From: a virus
DNA: 63,122 nucleotides
IMG/VR virus record: IMGVR_UViG_3300030380_004631
Coordinates: 1 to 63,122 of that record
Direction: 5' to 3' (one strand)
Shown here: positions 1-8,606 of the stretch, piece after piece
How the letters are laid out: the number at the start of each line of letters is the position of its first letter
Numbering within the stretch: the stretch's first letter is position 1
Made by a program: the position numbers and the translations under genes
Notes under the pieces: generated by a model
Seen by the model: only the letters and a program-made list of their open reading frames with translations
The model's database searches: none
What the model was told of the DNA's origin: nothing

Positions 1-164
1 GCTAATCTTTCAGTTCCCAAAATATTGTTTACACCTTTGTTAGTAAATAAGGTGCTATCAAATGCTCTTAATTTTTTAGGCACTCCCATTTTTTGATAGA
101 AGCCCATGATACTTGAGAATGTTGCATTAGCATCATATAATTTAGCATAAAGACCTTCTGCATC
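1..164. repeat. Terminal near-direct repeat, left copy
   Basis: These 164 bases recur at 62959-63122 with five mismatches (left positions 3, 5, 48, 51 and 71). Both copies lie in the same reading frame of one gene. Positions 48, 51 and 71 give synonymous codons; positions 3 and 5 fall in one codon (Leu here, Met at the right end). This looks like a circular contig closed over population variation, or a circularly permuted genome, rather than a gene duplication. Confidence 0.9.
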
Positions 165-1730
165 TTTAATATTTTTATTAATAAATGAATCAGCAAATTC
201 TTTACCTTGTTGTTTAGTCATTTGCTCATAAGTTTCTTTTATACCTTCATCTTTTAAAAAATTATCTTTTGTTAGTTTACTACCAAATGCGTTTAAATCA
301 TTTTCCATTGCTTCTCTTAATCCCCAAATAGAAGCTCTTACGTTTTGATATTGTGTTCCTTCAATAGCTCTATTCATCATCTGCATAAGACCTTTGTATT
401 GTTTAGGAGTAATAAATTTATCGTCAATAGCTAATGCTGCAGTCATAAATAAATTTAATGGATCACCTTCCGCTTTTAAAACTTTATCAATATCTTTTAT
501 GGGTATGTCTTTCATTCCTTGAACATAAGCTGATAAGTTTGGAAACATTTCTTGATTCGCTTGTAAAAATTCTTTTGCTCTTTTTTGAACATTACTTAAA
601 GGAATTACTTTTGGATTACCTACAGTTTCTGCAAGGGTATCAAATGCTTTATATTTAGATCCAATTAACGCAGATCTCTCTTTAAATACTTTTGCTGCTT
701 GGTTATAAATAGATGAAGATAGTGCAGATGTTTTCATGATAGGTGCAAACTCTGCTAATGAATTAAGATACTGTTTACCAGCTGCTTGTTCAGCACCTTC
801 TAAAGCTGATCTACCTATTCCTGATACAAATGGAAATACACCAACTGTTTTAAAATAATTTCTACCTACATCTGATAATACCCCATCTGCAATTGCTGTA
901 TTCAAAGGTAATGGAAGTCCTTTGTCTCTTGCATATTCTGCAAGTTCTTTTGCTTTTGCACTCTTAGAACCAAACAATTTAACACCAAGTTTACCTAGTG
1001 GGCCACTAATAAAAGGTGTTAGTGCTGCAGCTCCTGCATTCCAATATGCAGCAGTCTTAGTAGCTCTAGCTGCATTTAAAAGAATGTCTTGATCAATATC
1101 TCTATCTGGTAAATCTGCAAACTCATCTGTTATTGCATTGGCAATAGTTAATCCTGCTTGTTCATTCAACATATCGTATGTAACAGAACCAGCACCTGCA
1201 CCTGCAGTTCCTCCCAATACTGAGTATGCTTCTGCTCTACCTAATGGACTTTTTAATACTTTAGCTGGTGTGTCTGCAACTCTTGCAACTAACTTTAAAG
1301 CTCCACCTAATAGTTTAAATCTGCCTGGTAATTTGTCAGCAACTTTTGTTGCTCCTTGTAATAGTTTTCCTGGTGCTCTTTGCCAAAGCGTTCCGTTTTT
1401 AGCAGCACCAAATATTTTTTTTCTCATCACTGCATAAGGTGCTATAGATCCAGATAAATCACCTGCAAGTTCTGCAGTAGGTCTACCTTTAAACATTGAA
1501 TCTTCAGCTTCTAGTGCTTTAGCAATTGGGTCTGCATAAAATTCTTCTCTATCTGCAATTGTTTTTGCTGCCCTATCTCTTTGTGAAGATAAAGTACGCA
1601 TCTTAGGTCCTTTTAATTCACCTCTGTCAATAAGTTCATCAATGATTGCTCTTTGTTTTCTATTTAATTTTGATGGATCTAATGACTTATCATCTAATTT
1701 TTGTTGAAGTTCTTTTAAAGTTGTAGCCAT
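1..1730 (-). CDS. Large virion protein, N-terminal part (continues across the contig join)
   Basis: Open from an ATG at 1730 (MATTLKELQQKL) to the left edge. The frame matches the ORF ending at 61614, giving a 1024-residue product when the ends are joined: 541 residues precede the Met at 107/63065. The protein is Ala/Lys-rich, with a hydrophobic Gly/Ala stretch around residues 150-200 (GGTAGAGAGS) and long predicted helices. The start overlaps the stop of the preceding 704-residue gene (TAATG), so translation is probably coupled. I recognise no domain. Size, position among tail genes and composition suggest an internal or ejected virion protein; that is inference. Confidence 0.75.
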   Translation of the reverse strand, partial: MATTLKELQQKLDDKSLDPSKLNRKQRAIIDELIDRGELKGPKMRTLSSQRDRAAKTIADREEFYADPIAKALEAEDSMFKGRPTAELAGDLSGSIAPYAVMRKKIFGAAKNGTLWQRAPGKLLQGATKVADKLPGRFKLLGGALKLVARVADTPAKVLKSPLGRAEAYSVLGGTAGAGAGSVTYDMLNEQAGLTIANAITDEFADLPDRDIDQDILLNAARATKTAAYWNAGAAALTPFISGPLGKLGVKLFGSKSAKAKELAEYARDKGLPLPLNTAIADGVLSDVGRNYFKTVGVFPFVSGIGRSALEGAEQAAGKQYLNSLAEFAPIMKTSALSSSIYNQAAKVFKERSALIGSKYKAFDTLAETVGNPKVIPLSNVQKRAKEFLQANQEMFPNLSAYVQGMKDIPIKDIDKVLKAEGDPLNLFMTAALAIDDKFITPKQYKGLMQMMNRAIEGTQYQNVRASIWGLREAMENDLNAFGSKLTKDNFLKDEGIKETYEQMTKQQGKEFADSFINKNIKDAEGLYAKLYDANATFSSIMGFYQKMGVPKKLRAFDSTLFTNKGVNNILGTERL

Positions 1731-3844
1731 TAAAAATCCTCTAATAATTGTTGTGTATCTGTGTCTTTGTAATAATTAGGTAAAGGATTACTATCTTGTC
1801 CAGGTTTAAGTAAACCATATTTTCTTCTGTAGTTATCAATAGTAGATGAGTCACCAAAGAAAGAGAATTGGTAATCGTTTTCTAATCTTTCAATGTCTCC
1901 CAGAATTGTTTCATTAACTGCTTCTAAAGATTTAATAACAGTTTTTTGACCTCTAAGTAGAGGGAAAATGTTAACTAGCTCTTTAGCCATTTGAATATCT
2001 TTTTGAGTTAATCTATCTTTGTCTTTTAAAGAGTTAGCCAAAGCGTAAGTTAAAATAGTTTCATTGATAGCTAGTCTTTCTAAGTTAGCCTGATCACTTT
2101 CATCTTTAAATACACCCATTGATTTTAGATTATCTTCGAACATTCTTTTTGTGCTACCAAATCTATCTTCTAAAAATTTTCTAGCTTCATCTTCTTTCAT
2201 TCCATCAGCCATTAAATCTTTGACCATTCCATCTTTGATCTCATCAATTTTTTCAAAACCAGATTCTTTATTGCTTGCAAAACTTAATCCTAAATCACTA
2301 AATGCATCACCAAGACGACCAGTAACTAGATTTAATCTACCAGCAGGACCACCAAATTTTTTGTCCATTGCTTCAGCATCTCTTAAAATATCAATTGTTT
2401 TCTTACCAAGACCGTATGCTTTATATTTACCTGATAAATTTCTTAACGTAACACCTTGTTCTTTAGTAGCGTATTTAGTTGTTACAAATCTATCAAAGGT
2501 TCCTACAGGTACTGTTTGAAATAATTGTCTACCATATTCATCTGTTTTACCTGGTACTGCTATTTGAATTGTACTGTCTTCTAATTGTCTTGCAGACATA
2601 TTTTTTACAGTTCCATTTGCATCAGTAAATTGAATAATACCTGCAGTTGTTTTACCAACATCAGGTGCTTCTAGTATAGAATTTCTTGCTTCAATTTCAT
2701 CTGAGGCTAATTCTAATGCATCAGACATAAATTCATTTTCTAATTCATTTTCTTTTAATTTAATTGCTGCATAATTATTTACAGCTGGGCCAAGTGCTCT
2801 ACCAAAAACTTCAAGAGCTCCACCTATACCTGCTTTTGCTGTAGTTCCAGACATAAGTCCAGATGCAAGATTAGCTAAAAATACTAACTTAGCTTGTGAT
2901 GATTGTCCTGCCATCAACTCTCTTCTTATTTCTTTTGCTCTTTGAATTACATTGTCAGTGACCGGTGTCCCGTCTCCAGCAGTAACTTTACCTGCTGCAC
3001 CATCAACGATGGGTTTGTTTACAATTTTTTCATTTGCTTTTTCATCTGTCTTAGCTTCATCTTCTACTTTAGCTACCTTTATATCTTTCTTTTTTTCTGG
3101 AATTGGTGCGTCTGCAGTTATACTCCCATCTCCACCAGGTGGAATAGGTGCAACATTTTTAACAACTTTATCAATATCAACTACACCCGATGCAATATCA
3201 GATTCATTTTCTTTTTCTGTAAGTCTATCTTGAAAACTAACTCTACCTGATCCTGGTTTTCCTTTTGCAACTACTTTTCTTTCTGGCTTATCTTTTTTTG
3301 CAATTATCTCATCTAATCTTGGTTTAAATTGACTTGTAAATTGTTCATCATCTAAATAAGACATTCCAAATTGTTTTGATTTTGCACTGTGAGCTGCTCT
3401 TTCTTTTGGTGTCATCTTTGCAATTCTTTCACGCTCTTTACTACCTGCGTACATAAGATAGGCTGGTCCTGCCATTAAAGCTGCAGAAGTTGCAACAGGC
3501 AAACTTGCTAATCCAGGCAATGCCTTAGTCGCTGCAATAGATCCAGCTGTTCCAAATCCCATTTGTCCTATTGGACTTTCAATACCTAATGCTTTAGCGA
3601 CTGTTTCTCCTGCCATATAACCACCTATAGAAGGTATACTAACTGCACCTCTTAAAAATCTTGATGGGCCACTTACAGACATTCTCTCCATAAATGTTGG
3701 AGGCTTTCTCAAAGCTGGAACAGGTGCTGCTGTAGTTGGTTGTCCAACCATAATACCCGTATTAGCATTAATTGGTTTTAAATGTCCTTTACGTAAAGCT
3801 GCCTTTCTAAACATCGGACGATTTAGTATTTTACTTACTGACAT
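1730..3844 (-). CDS. Putative internal virion protein, 704 residues
   Basis: A basic N-terminus is followed by an Ala/Gly-rich hydrophobic region (about residues 85-130), a charged Lys/Glu linker (about 170-285), a second hydrophobic stretch (LVFLANLASGLMSGTTAKAG) and a helical C-terminal half. I recognise no enzymatic motif. It lies directly upstream of the 1024-residue gene (TAATG overlap) and downstream of a Gln-rich structural gene, so the three form one module. A role in genome ejection or the internal core is inferred from size, composition and order. Confidence 0.7.
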   Translation of the reverse strand: MSVSKILNRPMFRKAALRKGHLKPINANTGIMVGQPTTAAPVPALRKPPTFMERMSVSGPSRFLRGAVSIPSIGGYMAGETVAKALGIESPIGQMGFGTAGSIAATKALPGLASLPVATSAALMAGPAYLMYAGSKERERIAKMTPKERAAHSAKSKQFGMSYLDDEQFTSQFKPRLDEIIAKKDKPERKVVAKGKPGSGRVSFQDRLTEKENESDIASGVVDIDKVVKNVAPIPPGGDGSITADAPIPEKKKDIKVAKVEDEAKTDEKANEKIVNKPIVDGAAGKVTAGDGTPVTDNVIQRAKEIRRELMAGQSSQAKLVFLANLASGLMSGTTAKAGIGGALEVFGRALGPAVNNYAAIKLKENELENEFMSDALELASDEIEARNSILEAPDVGKTTAGIIQFTDANGTVKNMSARQLEDSTIQIAVPGKTDEYGRQLFQTVPVGTFDRFVTTKYATKEQGVTLRNLSGKYKAYGLGKKTIDILRDAEAMDKKFGGPAGRLNLVTGRLGDAFSDLGLSFASNKESGFEKIDEIKDGMVKDLMADGMKEDEARKFLEDRFGSTKRMFEDNLKSMGVFKDESDQANLERLAINETILTYALANSLKDKDRLTQKDIQMAKELVNIFPLLRGQKTVIKSLEAVNETILGDIERLENDYQFSFFGDSSTIDNYRRKYGLLKPGQDSNPLPNYYKDTDTQQLLEDF

Positions 3845-3852
3845 TAATCCTC

Positions 3853-4782
3853 CTAGTTACCTTGTTGTCCAGCTTGGTATGCCGTGAATGCTCCTAATCC
3901 TGTTCCAATAGATTGTGCTAAAGGACTTGTTCCAGGGTTTGTTGTCATTGTAATACCAGATTGAGATTTAGGTCCTTGAGCATATAAGTTAGCAAGAAAC
4001 TCTGCTCTCTGATATGGTTCGTAAGCTTGTTGTAATTGATTTTGTCTTGAAGCATCTAACGCTTGTTGAGCTAATTGTCTTTGAACTCCTCCTGCACCCA
4101 TCAACTGACTTATATCTGCTTGTTGCATTTGTTGTTGGCCTAAACCAAACTGTCCTAACTGTTGACCGAGCTGTCCTAATTGTTGTCCAGTCGCTAAACC
4201 AGTTTGAATACCTTGAGCTTGTTGTCTTTGTGCTGCACCTAAAGCAGTTCCAAAACCAGAAGCATTAGCTCTACCCATTGCTTCTAAAGTTCTGTTTTGT
4301 AATTCAGCTTGTTGAACACCTTCTCTACCACCACCGAATGCACCTGCATTAACTGCTTGAGCAGCTAATTGGTTTTGCATCATTTGTCCCTGTCTTCCAA
4401 TTTCATCAGTAACATAAGATTGATAAGGATTTAAGAATTGATTTATATTAGGTCCTAGACCGGCTGCTTGGTTTGCTGCTAAAGTTGCTTGTTGGGCAGC
4501 TAGAACAGAATTGATACCAGTGTTAACCGTTGGAACACCAACACCTGTAGTTCCCGCAGCAGTAAGTCCTTGTTGCTCTAATGCAGAACCTAGTCCACTA
4601 CCTGCTACTTGTATGTTAGGTAAAGCAATTGGTTTATTGGCAACACCTCTTCCGATGTCCATTAACTCTAGTTTTCTTTCCTCTATACCTGGAGCTTCTC
4701 TAACAAAAGAAGTTTGTGAAGAAGGCGTAGACGGAGCATTATTGTTACTACCACCACCAAAAATATTACTTATAAAACTCAT
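3853..4782 (-). CDS. Gln/Ala-rich structural protein
   Basis: 309 residues. A low-complexity Asn/Ser/Pro N-terminus (FGGGSNNNAPSTPSSQ) is followed by a helical core with very many Gln, including LGQLGQQLGQFGLGQQQMQQ at about residues 205-224. There is no signal peptide or clear membrane segment. It sits between the acetyltransferase-like gene and the 704-residue protein, 8 bp from the latter. Gln/Ala-rich helical proteins of this kind occur in phage tail or internal-core modules; the exact role is unknown. Confidence 0.65.
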   Translation of the reverse strand: MSFISNIFGGGSNNNAPSTPSSQTSFVREAPGIEERKLELMDIGRGVANKPIALPNIQVAGSGLGSALEQQGLTAAGTTGVGVPTVNTGINSVLAAQQATLAANQAAGLGPNINQFLNPYQSYVTDEIGRQGQMMQNQLAAQAVNAGAFGGGREGVQQAELQNRTLEAMGRANASGFGTALGAAQRQQAQGIQTGLATGQQLGQLGQQLGQFGLGQQQMQQADISQLMGAGGVQRQLAQQALDASRQNQLQQAYEPYQRAEFLANLYAQGPKSQSGITMTTNPGTSPLAQSIGTGLGAFTAYQAGQQGN

Positions 4783-5241
4783 TTAAATATCCTTTACTAA
4801 TTGTACATGTTTCTTTTTCCATCCCCATTTTTTGGAAACTTTTTCCCAACCAGGTCTAGCCCAAATACATAATCTTTTACATTTATTACCTTGTGCAAAA
4901 GCAGTTATTGTATCAACAATTTTGTTCTCCCATAAGTCTCTCCTCTTACCTGTGCAAATCACTATTTCTAGTTGATCATAATTAGGCATAGTAGAAATTC
5001 TAGTAACACACACACCAAATACTTTGTTTTCTTCTTGTTCATCAGCACCAAACATTATGAATAATTGCATTTTATCTAGCAATAATTCGTCATATATATC
5101 TTTTGGATCACAGTATTTTCCTGAATAATTAAGAGCTTCAGCCACCATAAACTCAGCTAAAGGCCAAAACTTTTTTACATCAACTGGAGTTACTGAAACT
5201 ACGTTGACTGCTGCTTTAATTTTTTTTGCTGCTCGTGCCAC
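4783..5241 (-). CDS. GNAT-fold-like protein, possibly T7 gp13-type internal virion protein
   Basis: 152 residues, with a beta-strand/helix pattern resembling acetyltransferases: a KKFWPLAEFMVAEAL helix, an NKVFGVCVTRIS strand and a C-terminal end (RLCIWARPGWEKVSKKWGWK) reminiscent of the terminal strand-helix of GNAT proteins and of T7 gp13. No acetyl-CoA pyrophosphate loop (R/QxxGxG/A) is visible, so catalysis is doubtful. It overlaps the upstream gene by 26 bp and sits among ejection-type proteins, which supports a virion role. Confidence 0.5.
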   Translation of the reverse strand: MARAAKKIKAAVNVVSVTPVDVKKFWPLAEFMVAEALNYSGKYCDPKDIYDELLLDKMQLFIMFGADEQEENKVFGVCVTRISTMPNYDQLEIVICTGKRRDLWENKIVDTITAFAQGNKCKRLCIWARPGWEKVSKKWGWKKKHVQLVKDI

Positions 5242-6178
5242 CTGCTGCTCCTATCAAATCAAATATTCTTTTATATCTTTTTTGCTGTTCATAGAAGTAA
5301 GCGGCACCTTTTTCTCGCATGTCTTTCATGCTATTTGGATTGCCTCCAGCTATTAAACCAGCACCTAACACTCCATCTGCTCTTGTTACAAACTCTCCGT
5401 CTGCTAATTGAGCTAACATTGTGTCTTCGTCTTTGTCTCCTGTTCCGGATCCGTCCTCCACATAACCAGTTGCTCTAACATAATTATTAGAATCATGCTC
5501 GTCATGAGATGTTTTTGATGGTAGGTAATTAATACCACCTTCATTAAATTTTCTTATTTCTGCTAATCCACCTGTAGCTAATCTTGTTTTAACCATTTGG
5601 TATGGATTACCTTCTACATTACCTTCAGGTATGTAAGGTTTTTCATATTCCTTTTCTTCTCCGGTAGCCGGGTCAATGTATTTGTAATTCGGTGTGTTAG
5701 CTGCGTATTGTGCATAAGCTAAATTGTAGGTAGGTTGATACATATCAACTGGTCCTTGATTGAATGCACCGGTTAATGATGTTAATGCTGTGACTCCACC
5801 AAATAATTTTAAAGGATCTATTTCATCAGGTGAATCTTTTTTGTACAACAATCTTTGTAGCATACTTCTTTTTACATCATCATTGTCTGTAGCTGTCTTT
5901 AAAGCTCCCTTAGCACCTTCTGCTAAAGCATTTGATGAACTTGTTTGCATTGATGCGGGTAGATATTGCATGATACCCTGACCTATTTGTGATTGTGTAA
6001 AAGGTGTAAATCCAGAAGTTGACACACCAGGCACCATTTTACCACCGTAGTATCCAGCTGCAGCACCAGTAATACCACCAAGTATTCGATTTAGACCAGA
6101 TGCTCCTGCATCCTTATTTGCTTTATAGCCCTTGTATCCTCCGTAGGCAGCTAGGGCATAAGGTAAAAATTGTAACAT
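5216..6178 (-). CDS. Structural protein with 'LADGEFV' motif
   Basis: 320 residues. The N-terminus has a Gly-rich hydrophobic stretch (GGITGAAAGYYGGKMV, about residues 35-50). The C-terminal third carries DTMLAQLADGEFVTRADGVLG, a motif common in phage tail and virion-associated proteins annotated only as structural. It starts the internal-protein block downstream of the glycosyltransferases and overlaps the GNAT-like gene. Function unknown; a structural role is inferred from the motif and the neighbours. Confidence 0.6.
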   Translation of the reverse strand: MLQFLPYALAAYGGYKGYKANKDAGASGLNRILGGITGAAAGYYGGKMVPGVSTSGFTPFTQSQIGQGIMQYLPASMQTSSSNALAEGAKGALKTATDNDDVKRSMLQRLLYKKDSPDEIDPLKLFGGVTALTSLTGAFNQGPVDMYQPTYNLAYAQYAANTPNYKYIDPATGEEKEYEKPYIPEGNVEGNPYQMVKTRLATGGLAEIRKFNEGGINYLPSKTSHDEHDSNNYVRATGYVEDGSGTGDKDEDTMLAQLADGEFVTRADGVLGAGLIAGGNPNSMKDMREKGAAYFYEQQKRYKRIFDLIGAAGGTSSKKN

Positions 6179-6225
6179 CTAGTATATAACTCCTTTAAAG
6201 ATCTTTAATGGTAAATATTACCATT

Positions 6226-7137
6226 TTACTTGTCTTTAATCAACTCGTCAACAAATCGACCATCATACTGATGTTCACCAACATGTGTTATATTATCTAG
6301 AATATAAGAGTAACATTTACCGCCTATATCCTTCCATAATTTACAGAATGCAAAATCTTCTCCTAGATATGTTTTAGTTTCTGGATCATGCATAGTATCA
6401 AAAAAGTTCCACATGTGAGGTTTAATTTCTGGTTTACCGTTAATGATAGTGTTTTGAACAATTTCTAGTTCTGGATAAGCTTTAATCATCTTATTTATAA
6501 CTTCTCTTTTGATAAGCATACATCCAGTTGGTGAATGAGTTACTTCTATAACACCATTATCCATTCTAATATCATTGTTATTTTCTACTCTCATTGGGTA
6601 TTGATTCATTGATTTTCTTAAATCATCTGGTGTTTTTATTTCACCTTTTTTAAACTTTTCAAATCCTTTTTCCCAAGAAAAGGTTTTTAGTGGGTAAGGA
6701 ATAGATATTACATCTTTGTCTAATCCAACCATTTTAAAAATAGAATCAGGGTTAAAAGCTATATCAGAATCTATAAACAACATATGCGTTGAGTTAGATT
6801 CTAAAAATGCTGCAACACACAGATTTCTACCTTGTGTAACTAATGATGATTTCATTAATTGAAATTGTACTGGTATTTTTTTCTGGTGACATGCTTGTTG
6901 AAACAATAATAACGCTTGTGTGTAATGTAAAGATACATCACTATGCACTGGTGTGCACACTAATAATCTATAAGGTGCTTCTTCTAGTTGTAATTTAAAT
7001 TCATCTTTTTTCTTCCAAAGAGGTGTAATAGCTTTTGAGTAATCTTGAGTTTTAGGTCTAGGTTTAAGAGGTTTAACTTGTACATCTTGAAGCGTTTGGT
7101 ATGTGTCTTCATTTACATAAGTTTTATTTTTTTGCAT
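6226..7137 (-). CDS. GT-A type glycosyltransferase
   Basis: 303 residues. The core reads LLVCTPVHSDVSLHYTQALL, then SSLVTQGRNLCVAAFL, then THMLFIDSDIAFNPDSIFKM. The DSD triad at the end of a hydrophobic strand is the metal/nucleotide-sugar DxD of GT-A enzymes, and the TxGRN(xx)A segment is typical of family 2 and Anp1-like enzymes. A later GEDFAFCKLWKDIGG supplies the usual catalytic acid region. It overlaps the next upstream glycosyltransferase by 14 bp and belongs to a run of glycosyltransferases beside a carbamoyltransferase, implying a shared glycan substrate. Confidence 0.82.
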   Translation of the reverse strand: MQKNKTYVNEDTYQTLQDVQVKPLKPRPKTQDYSKAITPLWKKKDEFKLQLEEAPYRLLVCTPVHSDVSLHYTQALLLFQQACHQKKIPVQFQLMKSSLVTQGRNLCVAAFLESNSTHMLFIDSDIAFNPDSIFKMVGLDKDVISIPYPLKTFSWEKGFEKFKKGEIKTPDDLRKSMNQYPMRVENNNDIRMDNGVIEVTHSPTGCMLIKREVINKMIKAYPELEIVQNTIINGKPEIKPHMWNFFDTMHDPETKTYLGEDFAFCKLWKDIGGKCYSYILDNITHVGEHQYDGRFVDELIKDK

Positions 7138-8053
7138 GTAAAACTCCTTTTAAAAAATTTTCCCATTCCATGCCTTTTTTCTTCCAGCTATAAAATCTTT
7201 TGTAGTATTTTTGTTGCTCTGCTAAGTGTTCCTGCATAAAATCTTCATGTAAATAACCTGCTGCAACTTCTATTGCATGTGCTGTAGCAATAGCCATATT
7301 CTCTAAATTATCTGTGTAATTAACATATACAGGCCATTCACCACAAGTTTCGTATAGAGCTCCTAAATTATTTGTAATTACATGTACTCCTGCTGACATT
7401 GCTTCGATTGCTGAGATACAAGAGGTTTCTTCAAATATACTAGGATATACAAACATGTCATAATTAGGCATCATCTCTAATATATATTCATGGGGTTTGT
7501 AACCAATGTAATTTACATTAGGTAATTGTTTTGCCTGCTCGTAAAGGTCTTTAAAATGATCATCGTTCTGACTTTTAAAACCATCGCCATAAACTTGTGT
7601 TGAACTATAAACATCTAAAGTAATGTTAGTGTTTTTTATTTCTTGCATTGCTCTTAATAAAACATTCAAGCCTCTCCATGGAGTACAGTGATGCACTAAT
7701 TTAATTGGATCACCCTTCTTATATATTTTTCTTATCGGAAAACTTGTGCAACCATTTTTAATAACTATTGATTTGTCGGCTGGTATATCAAAAAAATATC
7801 TAAACTTCTCGTAGTTCCAATGGCTGTTAAACACATACCAATCATATTCACTATGTCTGTTTTTGTTTGAAAAAAACTCTTGTAAGTTGGGTTGATCAAA
7901 AGAATTTTTTTGCCATAGAATATTTGGTTTTGTTGGGTGTAGAGGAATTTTACCTGGTACAGAAGTGCATAATTGCACAGCTTTGACTAAATCTTCAGGA
8001 CAATGCTTTAGCAGCATTTCCATTTGTAACTCTGTTCCGCCTCTAGGATTCAT
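7124..8053 (-). CDS. GT-B type glycosyltransferase (family 4-like)
   Basis: 309 residues. The N-terminus MNPRGGTELQMEML matches the Gly-rich acceptor loop of GT4 enzymes. The C-terminal half has YDMFVYPSIFEETSCISAIE followed by AMSAGVHVITNNLGALYE, the E-x7-E donor-binding motif region. It is shorter than most GT4 enzymes (usually 350-400 residues) but both lobes appear present. It overlaps neighbours on both sides (14 bp and 11 bp), so it is translationally coupled in the sugar-modification cluster. Confidence 0.85.
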   Translation of the reverse strand: MNPRGGTELQMEMLLKHCPEDLVKAVQLCTSVPGKIPLHPTKPNILWQKNSFDQPNLQEFFSNKNRHSEYDWYVFNSHWNYEKFRYFFDIPADKSIVIKNGCTSFPIRKIYKKGDPIKLVHHCTPWRGLNVLLRAMQEIKNTNITLDVYSSTQVYGDGFKSQNDDHFKDLYEQAKQLPNVNYIGYKPHEYILEMMPNYDMFVYPSIFEETSCISAIEAMSAGVHVITNNLGALYETCGEWPVYVNYTDNLENMAIATAHAIEVAAGYLHEDFMQEHLAEQQKYYKRFYSWKKKGMEWENFLKGVLHAKK

Positions 8054-8606
8054 TTATAATATATATTTTTTCTCGGTTGTATAAGTCAATATCAGTTTTT
8101 TTAACATTAAATTGATTGTGAGGCAACACATTATATCCATCTAAAAATCTTTTACGCAGTTCTTTAGCAGATTCTAAAAAGCCATACTTATTATAATTAT
8201 GTTTATCGACCTCTTCAAAAAGACTATTGTTAATTATGTTATCTAATATAACCATTGTGCCAGGCATGTTATTTTCTGATGCTACCATTGAATCATCCAA
8301 AGCTACTTCATTGTTTTCATATCTTTCTAAAATATTCATCCTTACAGGATCTAATTCATTGTAGAAATTTTTTTGTACATCCAAGTGGCCGCTAATAAAT
8401 ATACCTCCGTATCTATGTAAGATACAAGTTTTTACAAAATCTTTTTTTAAATAAAAATTTATGTTTTTAAAAAATTTAAGTTTGTCTTTATAATTTTTTT
8501 CTAAAAAGTCGTTAACTTCTTTTTCTTCCCAATGAATAAAAACAAAATCATCAAATAAATTTTGACATCTTATATTGTCAAAGCTATGTATAATTTTATC
8601 TATCAT
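8043..8606 (-). CDS. Small glycosyltransferase-like protein (GT32/capsule-type) without standard DxD
   Basis: 187 residues. IIHSFDN..., FVFIHWEEKEVN and especially KKDFVKTCILHRYGGIFISG resemble the core of GT32/Och1 and capsular-polysaccharide transferases, where a helix leads into GGxYxDxD. Here that position reads GGIFISGHLDV, so the metal-binding DxD is replaced or displaced. It may be inactive, use HLD instead, or have a non-catalytic role. It overlaps the carbamoyltransferase start by 4 bp and the GT4-like gene by 11 bp. Confidence 0.6.
   Translation of the reverse strand: MIDKIIHSFDNIRCQNLFDDFVFIHWEEKEVNDFLEKNYKDKLKFFKNINFYLKKDFVKTCILHRYGGIFISGHLDVQKNFYNELDPVRMNILERYENNEVALDDSMVASENNMPGTMVILDNIINNSLFEEVDKHNYNKYGFLESAKELRKRFLDGYNVLPHNQFNVKKTDIDLYNREKIYIINES

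Noticed and set aside
1138-1437. Plus-strand ORFs within the minus-strand structural genes, such as this one
   Set aside because: They are antisense shadows in Ala/Ser/Pro-rich composition, without ribosome-binding sites, inside clearly coding minus-strand genes.
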